From NCBI GenBank assembly GCA_013002165.1, contig JABDKO010000241.1, forward strand, positions 1-38,183: a stretch of DNA of 38,183 nucleotides, written 5' to 3'. Below the pieces are notes generated by a model. It searched no databases, was not told where the DNA came from, and was given only the letters and a program-made list of their open reading frames with translations. The position numbers and the translations under genes are program-made. Each line of letters opens with the position of its first letter. The first letter of the stretch is position 1. The DNA is from Rhodothermales bacterium (GTDB lineage: Bacteria > Bacteroidota > Rhodothermia > Rhodothermales > JABDKH01). Below are positions 8,666-16,935 of the stretch, in pieces.

Positions 8666-9988
8666 ATGGCAGGTTGTTACAAGTTGTTTATAAACAATCG
8701 TATAAACATATTTTTAGTACTACTCTTGATTCTGGGCGGTTCGATGCCAGTTTTGGCGCAGGACAGTCCAGAATTTGATGTTGATGTAGTCAGTCTACAG
8801 CCTGACGCCTCAGGCGAAGGAACCCGGCTGGACGTGTATACCCGCGTCCCACTGTCAAACATGCGGTTTCTGAATACCCCGGATGGCTTCACGGCCACAT
8901 ACCAGGTCTCCCTGGATGTAATTCGTCTGGATGAAAATGGGAAAAGGGCTAACCTCGTTCAGAGCCCGATATGGGACCGGACAGTCAGAGTCGCAAGCTA
9001 TGCCGATACACAGGCAGATAATCGTTTCGATTATACTACTCAATCCCTATCCCTTGATCCGGGGGACTATGTATTCGAGTTTCAGATTGAGGATCGGTCC
9101 AGCTCTGAATCGTATGTCAGCGATTTGTCTGTCGAGGTAAAGGACTTCCAGCGACAGATTGCTGTCAGCGACGTACTGCTCCTGAAAGATTTCGACTCTG
9201 CTACAAATACGATATATCCGAATGTCGCGCCTCGAGTCGGCTCTGAATCAAGTCCGCTACGGATATTCTACGAGCTGTACGGCACTCCCGGAGATCAGGT
9301 CAAGGTGACGCGGGACATCGTTCTGATTGGTGAGGTATCGAACGATCAGGGTAATACCGGCAGCGCAAGTGTTGTCTATTCAGATGAGGAAGATGCTACG
9401 CTCGGTGCTCGCCGCAATCAGCACATTGTAAATCTGCCAACCCCCGAGTTGCAGGTAGGTCGATATGCAGCTGTCGTCAAGGTAGAGTCCATCGACGGTC
9501 GCATTCTCGACATCAGCCAGAAAAAATTTACCGTCGAGTGGAACGGGTTGCTTGCGCATATCAATAATCTTGAGGATGCTGTCCAGCAGATGGCATATAT
9601 CGCCAAGAAGCGTGATCTTGCTCGCATCATGGAACCGGCAACCGAATCCGGGCGCCTGGCTCGTTTCAAGGAGTACTGGGAGAAGCGAGACCCTACTCCC
9701 GGAACCGTTCGCAACGAACGCATGGAGGAATACTACTATAGAGTATCCTTTGCGAACCAGAAGTACTCGTCACTGCAGGATGGTTGGAAAACAGATCGTG
9801 GACAGGTAGTAGTTCTTTTCGGCGAACCCGACATGATCGAGAAACACCCTTACAACTTTAGCGTCAAGCCGTACGAGATCTGGTACTACTACAGCATAGG
9901 TCGACGATTCATTTTTGTGGATCAATCAGGTCTCGGCGACTATAGGCTACTGAGGCCAGTATGGGACGAAACCACATGGCTCAGGTAA
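8666..9988 (+). CDS. Secreted GWxTD-domain protein
   Basis: A 440-residue exported protein. The signal peptide runs over about 1-31 (hydrophobic stretch 14-24, cleavage near VLA-QD). The middle (35-295) looks like beta-sandwich domains. The C-terminal GWxTD domain carries its name-giving motif as GWKTD at 373-377, followed by RGQVVVLFGEPDMIEKHPY and the aromatic EIWYYY segment. GWxTD proteins occur mostly in Bacteroidota, Chlorobi and Acidobacteria; their molecular role is unknown. ATG start with a good promoter element at 8633, and a strong terminator follows at 10015, so this is probably a single-gene unit. Confidence 0.9.
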   Translation: MAGCYKLFINNRINIFLVLLLILGGSMPVLAQDSPEFDVDVVSLQPDASGEGTRLDVYTRVPLSNMRFLNTPDGFTATYQVSLDVIRLDENGKRANLVQSPIWDRTVRVASYADTQADNRFDYTTQSLSLDPGDYVFEFQIEDRSSSESYVSDLSVEVKDFQRQIAVSDVLLLKDFDSATNTIYPNVAPRVGSESSPLRIFYELYGTPGDQVKVTRDIVLIGEVSNDQGNTGSASVVYSDEEDATLGARRNQHIVNLPTPELQVGRYAAVVKVESIDGRILDISQKKFTVEWNGLLAHINNLEDAVQQMAYIAKKRDLARIMEPATESGRLARFKEYWEKRDPTPGTVRNERMEEYYYRVSFANQKYSSLQDGWKTDRGQVVVLFGEPDMIEKHPYNFSVKPYEIWYYYSIGRRFIFVDQSGLGDYRLLRPVWDETTWLR

Positions 9989-10014
9989 GTATCTGAAGTC
10001 TGATTCTTGTTCAG

Positions 10015-10050
10015 GGGACGCTGGCCGCAGGCTGCGTCCCTTTTCTTTTT
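10015..10050 (+). terminator. Rho-independent terminator after the GWxTD gene
   Basis: Stem GGGACGC (10015-10021) pairs with GCGTCCC (10034-10040), followed by TTTTCTTTTT (10041-10050). It lies 26 bp after the GWxTD stop. Its position also argues against a start for the next gene at the in-frame ATG 10007. Confidence 0.85.
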
Positions 10051-10090
10051 GCAGCCTCGTATCTTCGTGCAGATGTATCCAGAAACCCCT

Positions 10091-11011
10091 ATGAAAATAA
10101 TCTTTATGGGTACGGCCGAATTCGCGGTGCCGTCTCTCAAAACGCTGTGCGAAAACGACTACCGACCCATCGCCGTGGTCACCGGACCAGATAAGCCCCG
10201 CGGCCGTGGTCGTCGCGTAAAGATGACTCCGGTTAAAACGGCTGCTCTTCAATTGGGGATACCAACAATCCTCCAGCCGGAATCGGTCAAGAGTGACGAG
10301 TTCGCCGACGCTATCAAGCGCCTCAGCGCAGATCTTATCATTGTCGTCGCCTTCAGGATACTTCCACCCGCAGTTTATGAGGCAGCCATCCTGGGTGCCG
10401 TCAACCTTCACGGATCATTACTGCCGGCGTACCGTGGTGCTGCCCCGATCCATCATGCAGTCCTGAATGGAGACGAACAGACAGGTGTGACTACCTTCTT
10501 CATAAAGCAGAAGGTGGATACCGGAGATATCATCCTGAAACGTGAAATGTCCATTGGTCAAAACGAAACTACCGGAGATGTTCATGACAAGATGATGATC
10601 CTCGGAGCCGATGCTGTACTTGATTCGGTACGGCTGATAGAAGGAGGAAAAGTTGAGGCGAACATCCAGGACGACTCGGCTGCATCGCCTGCTCCAAAGG
10701 TATATCGCGAGAAAGCGTTGATCGACTGGGACCTGCCATCCGGGAATGTACACAACCATATCAGGGGGTACTCGCCGGTGCCCGGTGCGTGGACAACGTT
10801 CAACGGACAGGTTCTGAGATTGCTGCGCAGCCGACAAGCCGAAGGAGAGGGGGACGCCGGTACCGTTCTGCAATCAGATGGTTCGTTGGTCGTCGCCTGC
10901 GCTACTGGAGCAGTCGAAATCGTCGAGCTTCAACTCGAAGGCCGGAAGCGCTTGCCTGCTCGCGATTTTCTGAACGGCGTGGAAATTCCCGTAGGCTACA
11001 GGTTTACATGA
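10091..11011 (+). CDS. fmt: Methionyl-tRNA formyltransferase
   Basis: A 306-residue protein that formylates Met-tRNAi using 10-formyl-tetrahydrofolate. It starts MKIIFMGTAEFAVPSL, the usual Fmt N-terminus. The catalytic triad region is intact: N105 and H107 in NLHGSLLPAYRGAAP, and D143 in KVDTGDI. The C-terminal tRNA-binding OB-like domain spans about 205-306 (KVYREKALIDWDLPSGNVHNHIRGYSPVPGAWT). I chose ATG 10091 because the frame upstream runs through the terminator at 10015-10050; ATG 10073 is a less likely alternative. No deformylase gene is adjacent. Confidence 0.96.
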   Translation: MKIIFMGTAEFAVPSLKTLCENDYRPIAVVTGPDKPRGRGRRVKMTPVKTAALQLGIPTILQPESVKSDEFADAIKRLSADLIIVVAFRILPPAVYEAAILGAVNLHGSLLPAYRGAAPIHHAVLNGDEQTGVTTFFIKQKVDTGDIILKREMSIGQNETTGDVHDKMMILGADAVLDSVRLIEGGKVEANIQDDSAASPAPKVYREKALIDWDLPSGNVHNHIRGYSPVPGAWTTFNGQVLRLLRSRQAEGEGDAGTVLQSDGSLVVACATGAVEIVELQLEGRKRLPARDFLNGVEIPVGYRFT

Positions 11012-11018
11012 TGCGACG

Positions 11019-11035
11019 CCGGGACTACGTCTCGG
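11019..11035. other. Stem-loop between convergent genes
   Basis: CCGGGAC-TAC-GTCTCGG forms a 7-bp stem with one G-T wobble and a 3-base loop, between the fmt stop (11011) and the end of the minus-strand exporter (11042). There is no T-tract, so it is only a possible attenuating hairpin. Confidence 0.3.
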
Positions 11036-11041
11036 GAAGCG

Positions 11042-13384
11042 CTAGTCGAGCGGGACGTCGACCACTCGTTCATCTTCCTGCAACTTCTGCCAGCGCGTAA
11101 CATCATCTGCAGGCCCGTATCGATAAAGCAGGGCAGGAAGCAAGATCAGGTTGGCAATCAGTGCCATAGTCAGGGTTAGCGCAGTAAGCGCACCGAGATT
11201 AACCGTTCCACCGAAGCTCGAGAACGTAAACACGAGGAAGCCGCACATCAACACTAGCGAAGTGAACAGTATGGCTTTCCCTGTTTCTCGCAAGGTCGTT
11301 CGGATGGCAACATTTTTTGCGAGTCCCGCACTGCGAACGATTCTGTATTTGGCCAGGAAGTGGATGGTGTCGTCTACAGCGATTCCGAATGCGAGAGGGA
11401 AAATGAGTGCCGTTGACGGCTTAAGCACGATTCCCGTAAAACCCATCGTTCCACCGACGATCAGAAGCGGAAGCACATTTGGGGCAAGACTTATGAGCGT
11501 CAGTCGGACCGATCGAAAAAGGAAGCCCATTATCAACGAAATTATTACGAGGGCAACGCTGAGGCTTATCGCGAGGTTGATTACCAGGTTTTCTCCAGAC
11601 CGCGTCGCTTTGATAGCTGTTCCTGTTATATAGGCGGCGTACCGGTCCTCCGGGAATACCTTGTGCGTCTCAACCAGAACCGAATCAAGTAAGGCATTCA
11701 TGTTCGAGGTGCCGATGTCATACACACCGGCAAAAACCCTTGCCGATGTTAAGGTAGAATCGAACATCCTGGGCAGGCTTGACAGACTTCCTCCAGTGGT
11801 GTTCCCGGTCAACCCAGATACCGCGTCCTGAATAAATGGAAGTTCGTAACTCGTCGGCATTCGGTAAGCACGGGGATTACCTCCAAAGTATGCCTGGGTA
11901 GTCCATTTGACGAGATCAGCAGCAGATAGCGTCCTGCCGATTGCGTCGTGCCTTACAATCGTTTCCTGCAGTCGAGATAGTTTTCGTATCTCATTAATCG
12001 AACGGAATTTGCCTTCGGTTTTGGACTCTATGATAATCTCCATAGGGAGTATCCCTCCAAATCCGGATTCATAGATGTCAAGGTTTCGAACAAGCGGGTC
12101 ATCGTCGTAGAAATCCGCAAAAACAAAAATATCAGACGAAATCCTGGAGACACCCAGTATCGACAATGCAAGGATGCACACGGATCCGAAAATAATCGTT
12201 TTGGAAAATCGTCGCGTCCATAAGGCGAGGAAGTCAAACAACCTAGTCAAGCCCTGGTGGGTCGCGAGCCTCTGATCCTTGTGACTGGGAGGTTTTAATC
12301 GTGAGAACACGAGCGGAATAATCGTAATGGAGATTGCATACAGCAGCATGATTCCCATGGCCGCATACTGACCGAAAACACTCAGGAGCTGCGATCCCGA
12401 TAACATAAGTGCCGCGAATCCGACGGCGGTTGTGACCGAGGTCAGAAAGGTTGCCAGACCGACAATGTTCATCGTCTGAATGATGGCTTCACGACGTCTA
12501 CCCAGCAGCCGGTAACGATCAAAAAACTTGGTTGTGAGGTGAATTGCATTCGCCATCCCGATGATTACGAGGAGGGCAGGCAACACAGACGTCACAATGT
12601 TCATCTTGTGATTGAACAATGCAATCAAGCCGACCGTCCAGGTTATGCCAAGTGCCACAATTATTGTGGGAAGGGTTACTGCACGTCTCGCACGAAACGT
12701 TATAAAGAGCAAACCCAGAGATACGAGAAGTGCAGCGACAGTAAAGAACGGCGCTTCTGCCGTTACACGCTGAGCATACTGCGTCCGCAAGTACGGGATA
12801 CCAGCCAGTGCGACATTGCCAAAGACACTGCCTGTCAGTGATTCAATTCTGTTAACAAGTTCGACGCGCTCCGGCGACTCGTTAAAACTCTCTTCGATGT
12901 CTACGATCATGGCTCCGTCTGAGCCATCGTTGGACAACAACAACCCGCGCAGAAACGTCTGGTCCCGAATCGTCTGACGATTTAGTTCTTCAGTTGCCAG
13001 CGGATCAAACATTGTCTTCGTGACAACACTATCACCAACTCGAACTGGATACGGTGCATTGCTCAGACTTAGCACATGTTCGACACCGTCAAATGTGCCG
13101 ACAAGACTGGTAACCGAATCCATCTTGCTCAGGAAGGCACGACTCGTCGGATCCTGATCGGGAAAAACGATGTACAGGATGGTCTGATTCGCCCCGAATT
13201 CTTCGTTGAACTTGTTGAAGTTTTGAACGACTTCAGAATCTGTTGCGAGGAAATGACCGGCGCGGTGGTCGGTCTCAACAGTTGTGGAAAAGTATCCGAG
13301 GACGATTGTTATGGCAACAATCGCGACCAGAATGACTCTGGGGTGATCAAGGATCCAGTTTGTCGAGCGGGTCCAGAGGGGCAT
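11042..13384 (-). CDS. RND-superfamily exporter (MMPL/HAE3-like)
   Basis: A 780-residue inner-membrane protein with the duplicated RND layout: one helix, a large periplasmic loop, and five helices, then the same again. The first loop includes TDHRAGHFLATDSEVVQNFNKFNEEFG; the second half restarts near the KTIIFGSVCILALSILG helix. Helix 4 of each half carries charged or polar residues expected of a proton pathway (VIIGMANAIHLTTKFFDRYR and LAFGIAVDDTIHFLAKYR). It belongs with the predicted exporters of COG1033 that often move lipids or hydrophobic compounds. No periplasmic adaptor or outer-membrane channel gene is near, as is usual for this class. ATG start. The substrate is unknown. Confidence 0.87.
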   Translation of the reverse strand: MPLWTRSTNWILDHPRVILVAIVAITIVLGYFSTTVETDHRAGHFLATDSEVVQNFNKFNEEFGANQTILYIVFPDQDPTSRAFLSKMDSVTSLVGTFDGVEHVLSLSNAPYPVRVGDSVVTKTMFDPLATEELNRQTIRDQTFLRGLLLSNDGSDGAMIVDIEESFNESPERVELVNRIESLTGSVFGNVALAGIPYLRTQYAQRVTAEAPFFTVAALLVSLGLLFITFRARRAVTLPTIIVALGITWTVGLIALFNHKMNIVTSVLPALLVIIGMANAIHLTTKFFDRYRLLGRRREAIIQTMNIVGLATFLTSVTTAVGFAALMLSGSQLLSVFGQYAAMGIMLLYAISITIIPLVFSRLKPPSHKDQRLATHQGLTRLFDFLALWTRRFSKTIIFGSVCILALSILGVSRISSDIFVFADFYDDDPLVRNLDIYESGFGGILPMEIIIESKTEGKFRSINEIRKLSRLQETIVRHDAIGRTLSAADLVKWTTQAYFGGNPRAYRMPTSYELPFIQDAVSGLTGNTTGGSLSSLPRMFDSTLTSARVFAGVYDIGTSNMNALLDSVLVETHKVFPEDRYAAYITGTAIKATRSGENLVINLAISLSVALVIISLIMGFLFRSVRLTLISLAPNVLPLLIVGGTMGFTGIVLKPSTALIFPLAFGIAVDDTIHFLAKYRIVRSAGLAKNVAIRTTLRETGKAILFTSLVLMCGFLVFTFSSFGGTVNLGALTALTLTMALIANLILLPALLYRYGPADDVTRWQKLQEDERVVDVPLD

Positions 13385-13407
13385 TAGAGTTTATCCGTAT
13401 GGCCTGG

Positions 13408-13487
13408 ACAGTATAAACAACTGGAGAAGAGTTCTCGCGTGGGAGATCAGAGGGAATCGCAAAAAACAATACACGTTCTTATACTGT
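13408..13487. promoter_or_regulatory. Divergent promoter region with identical TTATACTGT elements
   Basis: The 9-mer TTATACTGT occurs at 13479-13487 on the plus strand and, as its exact reverse complement, at 13408-13416. Each copy reads toward one of the two divergent genes (exporter start 13384; galactokinase-fold gene start 13583). TATACT resembles a -10 box, so the copies could be paired promoter cores or half-sites for one regulator. The rest of the 198-bp gap is unremarkable. Confidence 0.35.
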
Positions 13488-13582
13488 AAGATATAGTACA
13501 ACGACCTAAATTCGAAGCTTGCGCCCCATCGATCCTACTTCAATTCAAGCGGTGCAAGATTGACCATCGACAACATCCTCTG

Positions 13583-14815
13583 ATGAAAGGCGATAAACTA
13601 CAACATGGCAATCAGCACTGGGTGTCTCGACAGGCTCAATCGCTGCGAGATGCACAGCGCCGCGTTGAAGGTAAGGACAGACTTGATTCTGATTCGGCCA
13701 TTGAACTAGCGGTTCATCAGTTGAATGACGTGTTTGGTGAATCGGACGCACTGATTGCGACATCCTACAGGTACGGTGTAATCGGCTACTTTGCAGACCA
13801 TGTTATCTTCATGCCGGGTTTTGCTCTGTTCTCCTGTTCCAAAGCTGGAATGGCGGTTGCAATTCGAGCGGGTGCGACAGACCGATCCCGAATAGTTAAC
13901 TGGCCGGCAGGATCCGAGGAAACCTTCTCGCTGGGAGCAGAAGATGCCGTGCGCACCGATCTGGACAGTTGGGCAGTCTGTATTGAAAATCTTGCTGCAC
14001 CCATCGATGGTCTCCCGTCGACTTTTGATATATCAATTGTCTCAGCTATACCGATCGAGGACGAAACGTCTTTCGTGGCCGCGTTCGGTGTGGCACTGTC
14101 AGATGCTCTTCAGGGCTTTGTCGACGAGGATCTGGACATCAGTGACAATACAATCGCATCTGCATTCGAACCTGCGGTCGGATTTCAAGCGGCACCCGTT
14201 TATGTGACGGCCGTTCGTGGCACACTCGCCGACATGTTTGCGCTCGTGGATTCCGAAAAATGTGAGCTTGTCAATTTTGATGTGGTCGGTGAGATGGCTG
14301 TCGGATACATACAGATACCAGGTCAACCAGGACTTGACGCATCGTTCGTCGAAAAACGTCGGCGGGATGCCGGGGCGTGCCTCTTGCGAATTCAGGAGCG
14401 CCGGCCTTCTCTCCCGAGCCTTGCACATCTGTACCACAAGGATCTTCAGAATATTGAGAAATCGCTCCCGCGCAAGCTGAGATACGCGGTCAACTATCTG
14501 GTAAAAGAAAACCAGCGAGTACAGCGCGCCGTGACCGCAGCACGAAAAGGAGACTGGCAGTTGTTCGGTGCACTCCTGTTCATGTCTAACTCGGCTTTGA
14601 CATCGGATTGGGGACTTCAGTCGAAAGGCGGAGCATTCATATCGGAGATGGTCAAGGAGAAAACAACTGAAGGTCTCGTAGGTGCACGAATAAGTGGTGA
14701 CGGACGCCACGTATATGTTCTTGGTCAGCCGTTTTCAGTGCCCGTACAAATGGACGATATTAGAAAGTCCTACAAAGACCATTTTGGTACCCAGCCCCGC
14801 ACGGAATTGTTGTAA
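13583..14815 (+). CDS. Galactokinase-fold (GHMP) protein lacking catalytic motifs, probable pseudokinase
   Basis: This 410-residue protein has no obvious family name. Read against galactokinase from memory, the order of segments fits over the whole length: a residue 60-95 region like the sugar-binding motif 1 (GYFADH at 68-73, then PGFALF and GMAVAIR), a following FSL strand, FDISIVSAIP at 148-157 like the strand before the ATP loop, RRRDAGACL at 259-267 like the RREQCE helix, then a galactokinase-like C-terminal helical domain and ARISGDGRHVYVL at 368-380 in place of the glycine motif 3. Key residues are changed. The P-x-G-x-G-L-S-S-S-A loop reads PIEDETSFVAA, the GIMDQ catalytic Asp position reads APVYV, and TGGGFGG reads SGDGRHV. 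It therefore probably does not phosphorylate sugar. It precedes moxR by 55 bp on the same strand. No signal peptide or membrane helix is seen. Confidence 0.6.
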   Translation: MKGDKLQHGNQHWVSRQAQSLRDAQRRVEGKDRLDSDSAIELAVHQLNDVFGESDALIATSYRYGVIGYFADHVIFMPGFALFSCSKAGMAVAIRAGATDRSRIVNWPAGSEETFSLGAEDAVRTDLDSWAVCIENLAAPIDGLPSTFDISIVSAIPIEDETSFVAAFGVALSDALQGFVDEDLDISDNTIASAFEPAVGFQAAPVYVTAVRGTLADMFALVDSEKCELVNFDVVGEMAVGYIQIPGQPGLDASFVEKRRRDAGACLLRIQERRPSLPSLAHLYHKDLQNIEKSLPRKLRYAVNYLVKENQRVQRAVTAARKGDWQLFGALLFMSNSALTSDWGLQSKGGAFISEMVKEKTTEGLVGARISGDGRHVYVLGQPFSVPVQMDDIRKSYKDHFGTQPRTELL

Positions 14816-14851
14816 CTTACGGGGCTTCGATAGAATCAATTGTTAATCATT

Positions 14852-14863
14852 CGTCACGTGACG
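14852..14863. promoter_or_regulatory. 12-bp perfect palindrome before moxR
   Basis: CGTCACGTGACG is an unbroken palindrome that ends 7 bp before the moxR ATG at 14871. Its position suits an operator or a 5'-leader hairpin. Function is unknown. Confidence 0.35.
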
Positions 14864-14870
14864 CGAGCGT

Positions 14871-15866
14871 ATGTCTAATTTTGACATTACAGCATTAACC
14901 GAGCGCATTAAGGACAAAAGTGCGTTCGTAGATCAGCTATTCAACGAACTCGGCAAAGTAGTGGTCGGCCAGAGGTACATGGTCGAACGGCTTCTAATCG
15001 GCTTGCTTGCGGACGGTCATGTACTCCTCGAGGGTGTCCCCGGACTTGCGAAAACACTAACCGTTAGCTCACTGGCAAAAGCAATTGGTACCGGGTTTCA
15101 ACGGATTCAGTTCACACCCGACCTGCTGCCTGCTGACCTGCTCGGTACGCTGATCTACAACCAGCGCGAAGGCAATTTCTTTATCAAGAAAGGCCCCATC
15201 TTTTCCAATATCATACTGGCAGACGAGATCAACCGATCGCCTGCGAAGGTTCAAAGCGCACTGCTCGAGTGTATGCAAGAGAGGCAGGTCACCATCGGCG
15301 ATGAGACTTTTCCGCTGGAACAACCTTTCCTCGTTCTCGCGACGCAGAATCCTATTGAACAAGAAGGTACGTACCCGTTGCCCGAGGCTCAGGTCGATCG
15401 ATTCATGATGAAAATCAAAGTCAGCTATCCTACAAAGGAAGAAGAACTTGAGATCATGAGGAGGATGGCAAGGACCGGCAAGAAAGAGACTATTAACGAA
15501 GTCATTCAGCCGGACGAGATTCTCGAAGCGCGTAGCGTTATCAACGACCTTTACATTGACGAGCGTGTTGAGAAGTATATCATTGATCTGGTGATGGCAT
15601 CACGAAATCCGTCCGACTACGACCTTAATGGTGTCCAGGGTCTCATCGAATACGGTGCATCACCTCGCGCCTCGATCAACTTGAATCTTGCAGCACGGGC
15701 ACATGCTTTCCTTCGGCACCGCGCGTATGTGACCCCGGAAGATGTTCGGTCAATAGCACTCGATGTGCTTCGACATCGTATTGCGGTCAGTTATGAAGCC
15801 GAAGCTGAAGAGATCACATCGGAAAACATCGTCACGAAAATCATGGAATCGGTCGAGGTCCCTTAG
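14871..15866 (+). CDS. MoxR-family AAA+ ATPase
   Basis: A 331-residue AAA+ ATPase of the MoxR group (AAA_3 plus the lid domain). Walker A is GVPGLAKT at 55-62, Walker B IILADEINR at 114-122, and sensor 1 lies in LATQNPIEQEGTYPLPEAQVDRF. The lid follows at about 250-325. MoxR proteins act as chaperone-like remodelers, usually beside DUF58 and von Willebrand A-domain genes. Those partners are absent here: the next gene is hprK, 9 bp on. ATG start. Confidence 0.93.
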   Translation: MSNFDITALTERIKDKSAFVDQLFNELGKVVVGQRYMVERLLIGLLADGHVLLEGVPGLAKTLTVSSLAKAIGTGFQRIQFTPDLLPADLLGTLIYNQREGNFFIKKGPIFSNIILADEINRSPAKVQSALLECMQERQVTIGDETFPLEQPFLVLATQNPIEQEGTYPLPEAQVDRFMMKIKVSYPTKEEELEIMRRMARTGKKETINEVIQPDEILEARSVINDLYIDERVEKYIIDLVMASRNPSDYDLNGVQGLIEYGASPRASINLNLAARAHAFLRHRAYVTPEDVRSIALDVLRHRIAVSYEAEAEEITSENIVTKIMESVEVP

Positions 15867-15875
15867 AAATCGAAA

Positions 15876-16892
15876 ATGTCTCATAAGCCCAAGGTTTTTA
15901 AAAAGGAATCGATTACCGTCGACTTTCTGGTTGAGAAGCTCAGAAACCGGGTAAAGATTCCACTTGAGTCCTGTAACGACCAAACTGGTGAAGATCGAAA
16001 GGTAACCGAGAGCAACCTGCACCGGCCCGGGCTTGCACTGGCCGGGTACGTCGATTTGTTTACGTTTCAGCGCGTTCAAGTCCTCGGGAACACAGAATGT
16101 CAGTTTCTTGACCACCTGGAGAACGGAGCCCGGATCGATGCTTTCCGTAAATTGTGTGAGTATGACATGCCTGTCATCTTCCTGACCGAAGGTAACAGGC
16201 TCGAGGAAGAGCTCATTCAGATTTGTACGGAGAAAGAGATTCCAATTCTGGTCACGCCTCTTCCGACGACTGAATTCATGACTGCTATCAGGGAATTCCT
16301 CCTTGATCAGTTTGCCACTCAAATGTCAATTCACGCGTCTCTCGTCGATGTGTATGGCGTCGGGCTTCTACTTGTCGGCAAGGCCGGCATCGGCAAAAGT
16401 GAGGTGGCCCTTGATCTCGTTGAGCGAGGTCACAGACTCGTCGCCGACGACGTTGTCATGGTCACAAAGAAAGATGAACAGGTACTGATGGGCTCAGGAA
16501 CTGATCTGGTCCAGCACTTCATGGAGGTTCGTGGGCTCGGTCTTATCGATGTCCGTTCCATGTTTGGCATCCGTGCTATTCGTTTCCAGAAACGTGTAGA
16601 AGTGGTCGTAAATATGGAGCTGTGGAATCCTGATGAGGAGTACACTCGCATCGGGATGGTCGATGATTTCTATGAGATTATGGGCGCACAGCTTCCGAGT
16701 GTGAAGCTACCCATCACCCCCGGGAAGAATGTTACTGTTCTGTGTGAAGTGATCGCCCTCAATCATCTTCTAAGCAACTACGGATACGATCCAGCAGAAG
16801 TGTTTGCCAAGAGGCTGGCAGATCGTATCCAGTCAAAGGGCGGGAATGCTCCGTCTCGCGGCATTGAGTACTTCGAGCACGATTACGAGTAG
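15876..16892 (+). CDS. hprK: HPr kinase/phosphorylase
   Basis: A 338-residue bifunctional enzyme that phosphorylates and dephosphorylates a serine of HPr or an HPr-like protein in response to metabolic state. The N-terminal domain covers about 1-135. The catalytic domain has a Walker A GKAGIGKS at 168-175, the acid pair D191-D192 after RGHRLVA, and the HprK signature EVRGLGLIDV at 217-226. The N-terminus carries an extra 10 or so basic residues. It lies 9 bp after moxR, so they are surely co-transcribed. No HPr or PTS gene is in the window. Confidence 0.96.
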   Translation: MSHKPKVFKKESITVDFLVEKLRNRVKIPLESCNDQTGEDRKVTESNLHRPGLALAGYVDLFTFQRVQVLGNTECQFLDHLENGARIDAFRKLCEYDMPVIFLTEGNRLEEELIQICTEKEIPILVTPLPTTEFMTAIREFLLDQFATQMSIHASLVDVYGVGLLLVGKAGIGKSEVALDLVERGHRLVADDVVMVTKKDEQVLMGSGTDLVQHFMEVRGLGLIDVRSMFGIRAIRFQKRVEVVVNMELWNPDEEYTRIGMVDDFYEIMGAQLPSVKLPITPGKNVTVLCEVIALNHLLSNYGYDPAEVFAKRLADRIQSKGGNAPSRGIEYFEHDYE

Positions 16893-16901
16893 GCCGGCCT
16901 A
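16890..16901. repeat. 12-bp palindrome across the hprK stop codon
   Basis: TAGGCCGGCCTA is a perfect palindrome whose first three bases are the hprK stop codon. It lies in the 43-bp gap between converging hprK and smc. It has no loop or T-tract and is not a standard terminator. Confidence 0.3.
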
Positions 16902-16935
16902 TCTTCGATCGGCGTCCGGGACCGTAAGCACATTG

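Noticed and set aside
10007-10090. Upstream ATG starts for fmt
   Set aside because: The extension runs through a strong terminator and does not match the Fmt N-terminus, which begins at MKIIFMGT.
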